A stretch of 12,671 nucleotides of DNA. Source: Clostridia bacterium (GTDB taxonomy: Bacteria > Bacillota > Clostridia > Christensenellales > Borkfalkiaceae). The DNA lies in assembly GCA_017628935.1 (NCBI GenBank), contig JAGBYC010000234.1, positions 1 through 12,671 on the forward strand, read 5' to 3'. Position numbers and translations under genes: made by a program. Shown here one piece after another: positions 1-6,819 of this stretch (positions within the stretch are counted from its first letter, which is position 1; each line of letters opens with the position of its first letter). Under the pieces are notes generated by a model that saw nothing but the letters and a program-made list of their open reading frames with translations, was not told the origin of the DNA and searched no databases.

Positions 1-32
1 CTTGTTGTCTAAATTCTTAAATAAAAACAACG

Positions 33-62
33 AAAAGCACGGCAATACACCGTGCTTTTTAT
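33..62 (+). terminator. intrinsic terminator of an upstream gene
   Basis: A perfect 10-bp stem (33-42 with 50-59) closes a 7-base loop and runs into a T-rich tract. It must end a plus-strand gene lying left of the window. Stops exist near the left edge in two frames (10-12 and 18-20), so the reading frame of that gene cannot be decided. Confidence 0.85.
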
Positions 63-64
63 TA

Positions 65-93
65 TTGACTTATATTATTATATATTATATACT
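65..93 (+). promoter_or_regulatory. sigma-A-type promoter for the LRR_5 gene at 114
   Basis: The -35 box TTGACT (65-70) and -10 box TATACT (88-93) are separated by exactly 17 bases. Transcription would start near base 100, leaving a leader of only about 14 bases that consists almost entirely of the ribosome site AAGGAAAGG (103-111). The region is extremely AT-rich, so other -10-like words are present; the 17-base spacing favours this pair. Confidence 0.6.
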
Positions 94-113
94 TATATAT
101 ATAAGGAAAGGTT

Positions 114-1139
114 ATGAATAATTTTATAATAAGTGATGGCGTACTTAAAAAATACGCTGGTAAAAATAAATACGTTGAAGTTCCTAACGGTGTTACTAAA
201 ATAGGGTATCGCGCATTTTACAATTCTAACGTTAAAAGCGTAGTTTTGCCAAGTTCTGTAAAAATTATAGATGGTAGCGCTTTCGAACATTGTGATAATT
301 TAAGTAATATAAACTTATCGTTTGTTGAAGAAATAGGTGAAAACGCTTTTTCGTTTACAAAAAAATTAAAAACGCTTGTGCTTGACGGCGCAATTAAAAG
401 GGTTAAAGATAGCGCTTTTTACGGTTCAAACGGCATTAAAAGGGTGTATATATCTAAAACCGTTGAAGAAATAGGTAGCGACGCTTTTACCGCGTGTGAA
501 AGTTTAATAGATATTACCGTTAGTAGTGAAAATAAAAACTATAAGTCGGTTGCAGGGTGCTTATATAATAAAAATTTAACAACTTTAATACAATATCCAC
601 TTGCTAAGCGCCAAAAAACTTTTAAAGTTTTAAGTACGGTTGAAAATATATTTGTTCGTGCGTTTTTAAAACTTAAAAACGTATCGCGTTTTACCGTTGA
701 AAAGGGCAATAAAAACTATAAAGCCAAAAACGGCAACTTATATTCTAAAAATTTAAAAACGGTTATTCGTTACGCCGTAGGCAAGGCTGAAAAAGTATTA
801 ACGGTTGATAAATTTATAACTAATATAGGCGATTTTGCGTATGAAAGCGCTAACAATTTAACAAGCGTTACTATTTTAAACAACGTAAAAAGCGTGTCTT
901 TCGGTGCGTTTTTAGAATGTAAAAATTTAAAAAGCGTTACTATTACCGAAGGCGTTAAAAAAATAGGTAAAATAGCCTTTGCTTTTTGCGACAGTTTAGA
1001 AGTTGGGATAATTCCTAATAGCGTTGAGTATATTGAAAGTGACGCTTTTGAAGATAGTTACGCTACCTTAAAAGTGGTAAAATACAGTTATTCGCACAAC
1101 TACGCAGAAGAAAACGACTTTGATTTTGAAATAGTATAA
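114..1139 (+). CDS. BspA-type leucine-rich repeat (LRR_5) protein, no signal peptide
   Basis: A 341-residue protein built almost wholly of LRR_5/BspA (Treponema pallidum-type) repeats. The recurring pattern is a hydrophobic strand, then I-G-x-x-A-F and C-x-x-L, for example IGENAF near 74-79, IGSDAF near 120-125 and IGKIAF near 284-289. Two related cassettes (about 136-198 and 195-257) carry the NKNYK...LY.KNL signature common in this family. The C-terminus (KYSYSHNYAEEN, 323-334) is also the usual ending of such proteins. There is no signal peptide, lipobox, membrane helix or wall anchor, so it is predicted cytoplasmic or non-classically exported. Family members mediate protein binding; the partner here is unknown. 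AAGGA at 103-107 sets the ATG at 114. It is a monocistronic unit with a terminator directly after the stop. Confidence 0.9.
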   Translation: MNNFIISDGVLKKYAGKNKYVEVPNGVTKIGYRAFYNSNVKSVVLPSSVKIIDGSAFEHCDNLSNINLSFVEEIGENAFSFTKKLKTLVLDGAIKRVKDSAFYGSNGIKRVYISKTVEEIGSDAFTACESLIDITVSSENKNYKSVAGCLYNKNLTTLIQYPLAKRQKTFKVLSTVENIFVRAFLKLKNVSRFTVEKGNKNYKAKNGNLYSKNLKTVIRYAVGKAEKVLTVDKFITNIGDFAYESANNLTSVTILNNVKSVSFGAFLECKNLKSVTITEGVKKIGKIAFAFCDSLEVGIIPNSVEYIESDAFEDSYATLKVVKYSYSHNYAEENDFDFEIV

Positions 1140-1141
1140 AT

Positions 1142-1172
1142 AAAAACGGCTGACCAAAAGTCAGCCGTTTTT
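1142..1172. terminator. bidirectional intrinsic terminator between convergent LRR_5 and HU genes
   Basis: A perfect 13-bp inverted repeat (1142-1154 with 1160-1172) has a 5-base loop, with A-runs and T-runs at both ends, so it can work on both strands. It lies 2 bases after the LRR_5 stop and about 85 bases downstream of the HU stop. I see no closer terminator for HU. Confidence 0.85.
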
Positions 1173-1257
1173 ACTTCTCATAATCTTTCATTAGTAATTA
1201 AAGCCGTTTAAATAGTTTAGGGTATAAGTGAGTGTGGATAGATGGCTTAATAAATAA

Positions 1258-1533
1258 TTACTTATTGAAAATTTCTTTGTAAGCTTTAGAGAATTTAGCA
1301 GTAGGCGATTTGCAAGCAGGAATAACTAACGGTTCGCCGTTTAAAGGATTAACACCGTCGCGAGCATTCTTGTCTTTCAAATCAAACGTTGCGAAGCCAG
1401 AAACGTGAACGTATTCACCGTTTTTCAAGCAGTCGGTTAACGTTTCAATGAATAACGCTAAGTTCTTTTCTGCCTCTTTGATTGTTACGCCAAGCTTATC
1501 AGCGTACGCTCTTGTAAATTCGCTTTTGTTCAT
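1258..1533 (-). CDS. hup: HU-family DNA-binding protein
   Basis: A 91-residue protein of the usual HU/IHF size. It has the N-terminal helical dimerisation part (MNKSEFTRAYADKLG) and the signature GFATFDL followed by KDKNARDGVNPLNGEP, which forms the DNA-embracing beta arm with the intercalating Pro in RDGVNP. A lysine-rich C-terminal helix ends in SKAYKEIFNK. HU compacts and bends DNA as a dimer in the nucleoid. An open frame extends 23 codons upstream, but the strong ribosome site GGGGAGGGG (minus strand, 1538-1546) lies just before the ATG at 1533 and the upstream extension aligns to nothing in HU, so the short start is chosen. The family signature GFGTF reads GFATF here, and a Cys is present in the C-terminal PACKSP. 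Confidence 0.93.
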   Translation of the reverse strand: MNKSEFTRAYADKLGVTIKEAEKNLALFIETLTDCLKNGEYVHVSGFATFDLKDKNARDGVNPLNGEPLVIPACKSPTAKFSKAYKEIFNK

Positions 1534-1582
1534 AATACCCCTCCCCTTTAAAATGGTAAAACAATTAAGCACATATACTAAA

Positions 1583-1610
1583 AGTATAACACAAAAAAAC
1601 AAAAATACAA
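1583..1610 (-). promoter_or_regulatory. promoter of the HU gene
   Basis: On the minus strand, -10 TATACT (1588-1583) lies 16 bases downstream of a weak -35 TTGTAT (1610-1605). Transcription would start near 1576, giving a leader of roughly 40 bases before the GGGGAGGGG ribosome site. The -10 is good and the -35 is poor. Confidence 0.5.
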
Positions 1611-1658
1611 GGTTTTTTGTAAAAATGTTAACAAAGTGAGTTAAAAAACGTCAAAATA

Positions 1659-1687
1659 TTGACAAAAAGCGTATTCGGTATTAAAAT
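1659..1687 (+). promoter_or_regulatory. promoter of the PHP-like/GldA-like gene pair
   Basis: A consensus -35 TTGACA (1659-1664) and -10 TAAAAT (1682-1687) are separated by 17 bases. Transcription would begin near 1694, before the AGGGGG ribosome site (1700-1705) and ATG at 1710. The -35 overlaps a short inverted repeat, GTCAA-AATA-TTGAC (1650-1663), and a TGTTAACA palindrome lies at 1625-1632 between this promoter and the divergent HU promoter. Confidence 0.8.
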
Positions 1688-1709
1688 ATTTCTATACTTA
1701 GGGGGTTTT

Positions 1710-2891
1710 ATGTTACAAACTGAACGCCTTATAAACGCTTTAAACGAAAGTCCTGCGTTTTTAAGAAAAAGCATACTTAAATTACTAATTAAACAAGAAA
1801 AATACGATAAATCGTTAACTCCTACTATAAAAAATAGGGTGGCACTTAACTTTGCAAGTTCGTATTACTATTCGCTTTATTCTCCGTCAATGTGCGCGTA
1901 TACGGCGTACCGTTTAGGGCTTAAAGCAGTTGGCGTTAACGATTACGCGTCGCTTGCATCAAGCAAAGAGTTTAAAAAAGCGTGCAAAGTATTAAATATG
2001 CCGTACGTTTTAGGCTATCACGCAGAGTGCGAGCCTTTGTTTAATGAAGTAAAAGCATCGTGCTATACTTACGGTGTGCCTTTTACTAAAATTAAGCTTA
2101 TTGAAAAAGAACTTAAATTAATTCGCGTTGAAAAGAAAGAATACGTTGAAGCGCTTGTTAAAAAAATAAACTCACGTCTTAAAAAATATTCTATTTTCGT
2201 ACCTATTTTAGAGGTGATGGCGTCGTCAACTTATCTTCAAGGTGGCGCAGTTACTGAAAAACACGTTGCAAAAATTTTGGCTAAAAAAATTATTGAAAGG
2301 TTTAAAACGGGTGAAGAAATTATAAACTTTTTAACTACCGTTTTAAAAATTAACGTTGCAAGCGAAGAAAAAGATTATTTAACCCTTTCTAACAACAAGT
2401 ATTTAAATGAAGATTTAACAAGGGTAATATATAATAACGTTCACGTGTTTAAAGCAGGCGAAACACTTCGAGACGCAAGTGAACTTTTAAGTTTAGACGA
2501 AATTACAGGCGCAATTACTGCATATAAATTACGCCTTAAAAACTTTGATAAAAACTTTATTTTAAACGCAATTTCTACTTTAAAAGGCAAAAACTTTAAC
2601 GCCGTTGCATTTAGTAGCGACGCTTTAACTGAAACCGAAACTAACGAAATTGCAAACATTTTTATTGAAAACGACTTGTTGCCTATTGAGGTAGACCGTG
2701 CTGGTATGCCACGTCAGGTAATTGACGCTAAACCTATGAACGAAACGCTTTATAACTCAGCCAAAGCAGTTATAGGCAACGCCGTTTCAAGTTCGGTTAG
2801 CGTTGACGACGGAATGTTTAGCAAAAACACTATTTCAAAATGTCCAAGTATTTTAAAAAGAATAGAAATATTTAAAAACGTAACGGAATAA
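1710..2891 (+). CDS. degenerate PHP-domain protein (putative pseudoenzyme)
   Basis: A 393-residue protein. Residues 45-107 follow the PHP phosphoesterase pattern (a strand with HxH, then SPxxxAxxAxxLGLKAxGxxD and a GxE strand). TEKH at 182-185 and LLPIEV at 323-328 match later parts of a long PHP family of about 400 residues. The metal ligands look lost: the HxH position reads A49-S-S51 within NFASSYYYS, and the late TEMN-type position reads DRAGM (329-333). It is therefore probably catalytically dead or uses different chemistry. The start is the ATG behind AGGGGG; a TTG 51 bases upstream is open in frame but is itself the -35 box. It ends 2 bases before the next ATG, so the two proteins are probably coupled and may interact. 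The fold assignment is by eye. Confidence 0.6.
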   Translation: MLQTERLINALNESPAFLRKSILKLLIKQEKYDKSLTPTIKNRVALNFASSYYYSLYSPSMCAYTAYRLGLKAVGVNDYASLASSKEFKKACKVLNMPYVLGYHAECEPLFNEVKASCYTYGVPFTKIKLIEKELKLIRVEKKEYVEALVKKINSRLKKYSIFVPILEVMASSTYLQGGAVTEKHVAKILAKKIIERFKTGEEIINFLTTVLKINVASEEKDYLTLSNNKYLNEDLTRVIYNNVHVFKAGETLRDASELLSLDEITGAITAYKLRLKNFDKNFILNAISTLKGKNFNAVAFSSDALTETETNEIANIFIENDLLPIEVDRAGMPRQVIDAKPMNETLYNSAKAVIGNAVSSSVSVDDGMFSKNTISKCPSILKRIEIFKNVTE

Positions 2892-2893
2892 TT

Positions 2894-4129
2894 ATGACAG
2901 AAAAACGCGTGTTTGATTTTGAAACGCAACTTAATAAACTACAAGCAGTGTTTAACAAAAATATAAATACTGAAATTATGGCAAGTAAAACGTACGACGC
3001 CGTCTTTTCGGTTGCTGAAAATTCTGGTGGTAGCGAGTTTGAAGTTGTTGCGCTTGAAAAAGACTTTTTAAAACACGGCGAAGGCATAGTTAGGGCGTTA
3101 AAAGATGCAGGAGTAAAATATTCTGTGCTTTTATTTTCCGTTGCCGACCTTAATTTTACTAAACCTAAAAAAATATTTGGCTTAAAGTCGTCTGAAATTA
3201 TTATTTTAGGTGGTAAAGAACTTATTTCTTACGCGCTTTTTTACGCGTCTAACAACACTAAAAACGTTCACGCCGTACTTACCGAGCCGTACGTTGAGGG
3301 TTTACTTGGCAACACCGTTACCGTGCCTGACGGTGGGTTCGTTAAAGTTATAACGGTATCAAAATTAAAAACGCTTATTTTTGATAAAACTATTTTAGCA
3401 AAATCTAACTCTAACGCCGTAGCCTATTCGTATATAAAATGCACAGGTAAACTTATTACGCTTATCGATTATAAGTTAGACCTTTTAATAGGAGTAAAAA
3501 CTTTACAGCGTGAACATTACGATAGAGCGCGTTTAGCAATAGCGCTTATAAACAATATTAAAACTTTTGCAAATCCTATCGAAGTTTTGGCGTACGCGTC
3601 GTTATTAAACGCCGAAGTATTAGCGTCGTCTAACGTATTAACTGGTGGCGGGCAACGTAATATTGCGCACGCTTTAGAGTTGCAGTTGCCTACGGCAGAT
3701 AGGGGCGACGTAGCGTTAGTTTCACTTGACCGTGCAATTAAACTTTATCACGCCTTTTTCGTTAACGATTTTAGTAGCGTTTTATCAGTTGCCGACTATA
3801 CTGGCGACGTTAACAAAATTAGTAAAATTTCTAATAAAGATAGCGCGTATTTCTATTCAAACATTAAAATTCCTAGCGTTAAGCGTAAAAATATGCTTTC
3901 TAAACTTATATCGTTAACGCGCGCAGGGTTTATTAAAGAAACGTCGCAATTAATGTCAATACTTTTAGACGTTAAGAAAAATTATATGCGTTTTAAAGGA
4001 CAAAAAACGGTAACTAATTTTAAATACGTTCAATTAAAAAACGCCGTTCAATTAGCGCCGTATTTAACAAGCGAAACAACCGTTCTTACCTTACTTAGAG
4101 ATTTTGGCGTGCTTAACACGTTAAAATAA
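2894..4129 (+). CDS. degenerate glycerol-1-phosphate dehydrogenase/dehydroquinate synthase-fold protein
   Basis: A 411-residue protein resembling the AraM/EgsA glycerol-1-phosphate dehydrogenase and iron-alcohol-dehydrogenase superfamily. Residues 102-119 (IIILGGKELISYALFYAS) sit where the NAD-binding GGGxxxDxAK segment belongs, TEPYVEG (130-136) matches the PTxPSxDG loop, and GGGQRNIAHALEL (251-263) matches the His-bearing metal helix. Of the three metal ligands, the Asp of GxGDxxAK appears as Lys (K182 in YIKCTGK), the first His is kept (H259) and the His of HGE becomes Arg (R270 in DRGD). Oxidoreductase activity is therefore doubtful. The gene starts 2 bases after the previous stop with a weak GGA site, a sign of translational coupling, and a terminator follows. 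No gene symbol is justified. Confidence 0.55.
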   Translation: MTEKRVFDFETQLNKLQAVFNKNINTEIMASKTYDAVFSVAENSGGSEFEVVALEKDFLKHGEGIVRALKDAGVKYSVLLFSVADLNFTKPKKIFGLKSSEIIILGGKELISYALFYASNNTKNVHAVLTEPYVEGLLGNTVTVPDGGFVKVITVSKLKTLIFDKTILAKSNSNAVAYSYIKCTGKLITLIDYKLDLLIGVKTLQREHYDRARLAIALINNIKTFANPIEVLAYASLLNAEVLASSNVLTGGGQRNIAHALELQLPTADRGDVALVSLDRAIKLYHAFFVNDFSSVLSVADYTGDVNKISKISNKDSAYFYSNIKIPSVKRKNMLSKLISLTRAGFIKETSQLMSILLDVKKNYMRFKGQKTVTNFKYVQLKNAVQLAPYLTSETTVLTLLRDFGVLNTLK

Positions 4130-4160
4130 GGTATAAATAAACTAAATACTGTTAAAAATA

Positions 4161-4187
4161 CTCCGTGTAACAACGCGGAGTTTTTTT
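4161..4187 (+). terminator. intrinsic terminator whose 3' arm contains the next gene's ribosome site
   Basis: A 7-bp stem (4161-4167 with 4174-4180, one T-G wobble) has a 6-base loop and is followed by seven T (4181-4187). It lies 31 bases after the preceding stop. The T-tract abuts the ATG at 4188, and the GGAG in the 3' arm (4177-4180) is the only ribosome-site candidate for that gene. Confidence 0.8.
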
Positions 4188-4589
4188 ATGCTTAAAAAAT
4201 TGTTAACGGTTATAGCGTACGTATTGCTAATTTTTATATTCGGTTTTAACGCCACACCACTTTTTGCTAACGAGTGCGTGGTTTCCGTTTCGTCGTCGTC
4301 AGGAACTTTTTATAAAACAACGCATTACGGTTTTGACGACGCGTTTTTAGGTAACGGCGTTTGCAAGTTTTACGACGCAAACTACAACTATAATAAATTC
4401 GTAATAGAGTATTATAACGCCGAAGTGGTTGACGTTAGCGAAGTTGACGGCTACGCTACTAATTATTATTACTATTCGGATATGCTACCAAACGCCGAAA
4501 TAATAAACGGCAAAAAGGTAAACGTTCATATTGCCGTTACTAACGAAAGGGTGGTTATAGGCTATCCTTTAATATATTACTATTATTAA
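4188..4589 (+). CDS. small secreted Tyr-rich hypothetical protein
   Basis: A 133-residue protein I do not recognise. It begins with a classical signal peptide: MLKK, a hydrophobic core to about residue 20 and a likely cleavage after FA near 27, just before NECV. The mature part of about 105 residues has two Cys (in NECV and GVCKF), many Tyr and Asn residues (NYNYNKF, NYYYYS) and ends in IYYYY. It lacks a lipobox, sorting signal and membrane helix, so it is probably released or loosely surface-bound. The coding stretch is supported by the signal peptide and by codon use like its neighbours. The start is fixed by the N-region MLKK. No separate promoter is convincing, so expression may depend on read-through of the terminator that overlaps its ribosome site. 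Confidence 0.65.
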   Translation: MLKKLLTVIAYVLLIFIFGFNATPLFANECVVSVSSSSGTFYKTTHYGFDDAFLGNGVCKFYDANYNYNKFVIEYYNAEVVDVSEVDGYATNYYYYSDMLPNAEIINGKKVNVHIAVTNERVVIGYPLIYYYY

Positions 4590-4603
4590 ATTTAATTATA
4601 TAG

Positions 4604-4633
4604 GTATAAAAGAATTTTTTAACGTCAATAATC
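4604..4633 (+). promoter_or_regulatory. candidate sigma-F/G-like (forespore) promoter
   Basis: GTATA (4604-4608), then 15 bases, then GTCAATAATC (4624-4633). This resembles the Bacillus forespore sigma-F pattern (GywTA, about 15-16 bases, GgnrAnAnTw), missing the second G and the final A/T of the -10. No sigma-A -35 is seen in this 65-base gap. Transcription would start near 4640, just before the GGAGG ribosome site (4645-4649). The match could be chance in AT-rich DNA, but B. subtilis spoIIQ is sigma-F controlled and the gene downstream looks SpoIIQ-like. Confidence 0.35.
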
Positions 4634-4654
4634 AAAATAAACACGGAGGTTTAT

Positions 4655-5338
4655 ATGTCAAACAAAAATCAAAAAATAGTAACTTTTTTCAAGAAAAACG
4701 CGTATTATTTCGTTTTTTTAACTGCTCTTGCCGTAATAGTTGCAGTAACGGTAGGACTACTTGTTAATTCTAACAATTCTTCACCATCAATAAACGGTGG
4801 CGTTAATTTAGAAAACCCTTCTAATACCGATACGCCAAACAATCCAAGCGAACCCGACGTTCCAAGTGGTGATACGCCGGCAAACCCAGATACGCCCGAC
4901 GTTCCAACCGTAACGGTAGTAGTTTTTGATATGCCAGTAGCAAACGGTACGGTTATTAAAAATTACGTTGACGCAGGCGTTGTTTATAATGAAACTCTTA
5001 ACCTTTACACTGGCCATAAAGCCATCGACTTTACTGCCGAAGAAGGCGCAAGCGTAGTTGCTTGTTACGACGGCGTTGTTGAAAGCGTTATTGAAAGTAA
5101 ACTTGACGGTGTAACCGTAACTATCGACCACGGCAACGGACTTAAAAGCCATTATAATAGCATTGAGGTTGACGAAAATATCGTTCAAGGCGTAACCGTT
5201 AAAAAAGGTGACAAGCTTGGCGAAATTTCTATAAACAATCGCACCGAATATAAAGACGGGGCACACCTTCATTTTTACGTAACTGAAAACGATGAAAAAA
5301 TCAACCCAGAAAAGTACTTGTTATTTGAAGAAAAGTAA
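4655..5338 (+). CDS. membrane-anchored M23/LytM-domain protein, SpoIIQ-like
   Basis: A 227-residue protein with a short cytosolic N-terminus, one membrane helix (about 17-37), a Pro/Asn/Asp/Thr-rich linker (about 53-86) and a LytM/M23 domain (about 95-223) outside the membrane. The zinc motifs are H121-x3-D125 (GHKAIDF) and HLH at 204-206. The remaining catalytic motif YxHL reads YNSI (167-170), so Ser169 replaces the His and endopeptidase activity is doubtful. Length, a single N-terminal helix, YNETL before the first motif, DHGNGLKS and the NPEKYL ending all resemble clostridial SpoIIQ, the forespore membrane protein that pairs with SpoIIIAH during engulfment. No other sporulation gene is visible here, so an ordinary M23 cell-wall protein remains possible. 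GGAGG (4645-4649) sets the start. Confidence 0.85.
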   Translation: MSNKNQKIVTFFKKNAYYFVFLTALAVIVAVTVGLLVNSNNSSPSINGGVNLENPSNTDTPNNPSEPDVPSGDTPANPDTPDVPTVTVVVFDMPVANGTVIKNYVDAGVVYNETLNLYTGHKAIDFTAEEGASVVACYDGVVESVIESKLDGVTVTIDHGNGLKSHYNSIEVDENIVQGVTVKKGDKLGEISINNRTEYKDGAHLHFYVTENDEKINPEKYLLFEEK

Positions 5339-5353
5339 AATTTATATAAAACT

Positions 5354-5381
5354 AAACGCGCTAACCAAAAGCGCGTTTTTT
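5354..5381 (+). terminator. intrinsic terminator after the M23 gene
   Basis: A perfect 9-bp stem (5354-5362 with 5370-5378) containing a CGCGC core has a 7-base loop and a run of six T (5376-5381). It lies 15 bases after the stop. Confidence 0.88.
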
Positions 5382-5468
5382 ATTTGTTAAATAAGAGTTG
5401 AAAAGGGCTAAATTGTCAAAAATTCTTAAAAAAAGTTGGTAGTTTTGCTAATAAATTTAATTTAGTAA

Positions 5469-5497
5469 TTGACAAGTTTTTTATTTGATGTTAAAAT
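5469..5497 (+). promoter_or_regulatory. promoter of the LRR lipoprotein/3x4TM operon
   Basis: A perfect -35 TTGACA (5469-5474) and a -10 TAAAAT (5492-5497) are separated by exactly 17 bases. Transcription would start near 5504, giving a leader of about 60 bases that contains a perfect inverted repeat. The ribosome site GAGGAG lies at 5553-5558. Confidence 0.8.
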
Positions 5498-5506
5498 TAT
5501 TTAACA
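5489..5506. promoter_or_regulatory. inverted repeat over the -10 box and start site, possible operator
   Basis: TGTTAAA (5489-5495) and TTTAACA (5500-5506) form a perfect 7-bp inverted repeat with a 4-base spacer. It covers the whole -10 box and the predicted transcription start, where a repressor would block the promoter. Its low complexity means chance cannot be excluded. Confidence 0.35.
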
Positions 5507-5522
5507 AAGACCATATAATTTT

Positions 5523-5542
5523 ACGTTAATATAAATTAACGT
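5523..5542. promoter_or_regulatory. perfect 8-bp inverted repeat in the operon leader
   Basis: ACGTTAAT (5523-5530) and ATTAACGT (5535-5542) flank ATAA. In RNA this is an 8-bp hairpin with a 4-base loop ending 10 bases before the GAGGAG ribosome site; in DNA it is a possible operator. There is no T-tract, so it is not a terminator. Confidence 0.45.
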
Positions 5543-5566
5543 GTTCAATATTGAGGAGCAATTTTA

Positions 5567-6784
5567 ATGAAAAAACTTTTATCGTACCTTATCGCAATGA
5601 TGTTAACTTTATCTTTAGCTTTCGTGGCCGTTGCTTGCGACCCTACTGACGATGGCGATGCAGACGACGTTGAAACTGGTTTTAAATACGAATTAGTAAC
5701 TGAAGTTGACGACGGGGAAGATCCTTTCTATAAAATAACGGGTTTTGGTATATCTAACGAAGACGCTGAAAAAATTGCCGACGGTGATTATTCTTCGGTT
5801 GCTTCTTATCGCGAAATTACTATTCCTACGTCTTATACCGAACTTGACGGCGCAACTGAAAATTACGCCGTTAAGGAAATTGATATGAGTGCGTTTGCTA
5901 ATCAACCACTCTTTACTAAAATTACCGTTGGTAGCAACATCAAAAAAATAGGCGAAGGCGCGTTTGCAGGTTGTTCAAATCTTACTGAGTTAGTTTTACC
6001 TTTCGTTGGTAGCAAAATTGACGCTGTTAATGAAGAAAGAATGTTCGGTTATATTTTCGGTAACACTGCAACTGAAAACTCTACTTCGGTAACTGGCAAA
6101 CTTCACCAACGCGTTGACGAAACTGGCACGGTTATTTCTTCTGAAGAAGATTTAACTTATAGCGTTCCAACCTCACTTAAAAAAGTAACTATCGTAAATA
6201 GCGCTACTAATATTGCATCTATTAGCGAATGTGCTTTCTACGGTATGACTATGCTTGAAGAAGTTATTATTCCTGCTACCGTTGAAACTATTGAAAATCA
6301 CGCTTTTTACGGTTGTACTTCTCTTATTAAAATGGAACTTCCTAAAACCGTAAAAGAAATAGGCGACTATGCTTTTACTGGTAACACTGCGCTTTACAGA
6401 GTAGAATTTGCTAACGACTCGGTATTAGAAGTTATTGGTGCGCACGCGTTTGAAGGTTGTTCACTTTTAAATAGCAGTAAAGTTCAAAACGTAGTTCCTT
6501 TAGATTTGCCAGTAGGCGTAAAAGAAATAGGCGAATACGCTTTCAACGGTTGTACTTCTATTGAAGAAATTAACCTTTCTAAGCTTACTAATTTACAAGT
6601 TTTAGAAGTTGGTGTTTTTGCTAACTGTACAAACGTAATTAAAGTAACCGTTAAAAACGGCTTAACTTACAAAAACGGTGCTTTTAACGGCTGTACTAAT
6701 CTTGAAAAAGCCGGCGTAGTTTTAACTGAAGGTGCGTTTGACTTTGCTGGCGTAAATAAATTTGCTTTCGATTTTGAAATTTAA
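5567..6784 (+). CDS. BspA-type LRR_5 lipoprotein
   Basis: A 405-residue protein with a lipoprotein signal peptide: MKKLL, a hydrophobic core and Cys24 in FVAVAC, then an acidic stretch (DPTDDGDADD). Ala at -3 of the lipobox is slightly unusual. Residues about 100-400 are LRR_5 repeats of the form IGxxAFxGCxxL (for example 128-139, 265-276, 321-332). A non-repeat insertion (about 146-205, starting LPFVG and containing FGYIFG) is one I recognise from other BspA-like proteins of Clostridia. It should be tethered to the outer face of the membrane and bind protein or surface ligands; the ligand is unknown. It is the first gene of an operon: 35 bases and no terminator separate it from the 740-residue membrane protein, suggesting that the two act together. 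GAGGAG sits 8 bases before the ATG. Confidence 0.92.
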   Translation: MKKLLSYLIAMMLTLSLAFVAVACDPTDDGDADDVETGFKYELVTEVDDGEDPFYKITGFGISNEDAEKIADGDYSSVASYREITIPTSYTELDGATENYAVKEIDMSAFANQPLFTKITVGSNIKKIGEGAFAGCSNLTELVLPFVGSKIDAVNEERMFGYIFGNTATENSTSVTGKLHQRVDETGTVISSEEDLTYSVPTSLKKVTIVNSATNIASISECAFYGMTMLEEVIIPATVETIENHAFYGCTSLIKMELPKTVKEIGDYAFTGNTALYRVEFANDSVLEVIGAHAFEGCSLLNSSKVQNVVPLDLPVGVKEIGEYAFNGCTSIEEINLSKLTNLQVLEVGVFANCTNVIKVTVKNGLTYKNGAFNGCTNLEKAGVVLTEGAFDFAGVNKFAFDFEI

Positions 6785-6819
6785 TATAACAATTAACATA
6801 TAATCAATAAGGAGGATGT

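Noticed and set aside
81..105. TA-rich repeat (TATATTATATACTTATATAT) as a possible microsatellite or origin-type AT element
   Set aside because: It is short, irregular and explained by a promoter -10 region; no DnaA-type boxes are seen nearby.
1448..1639. Plus-strand open frame of 63 residues across the HU gene
   Set aside because: It overlaps HU and its promoter in antisense, and no ribosome site is seen.
4808..5272. 154-residue minus-strand open frame opposite the M23 gene
   Set aside because: It is the antisense of a well-supported gene, has no ribosome site and has a composition (Asn, Phe and Val rich) typical of shadow frames.
5391..5419. Possible minus-strand promoter (TTGACA 5419-5414, TCTTAT 5396-5391) that would make an antisense RNA to the M23 gene
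   Set aside because: The -10 is poor (4 of 6), the region is very AT-rich, and the transcript would run at once into the hairpin at 5354-5378. Not enough to call.
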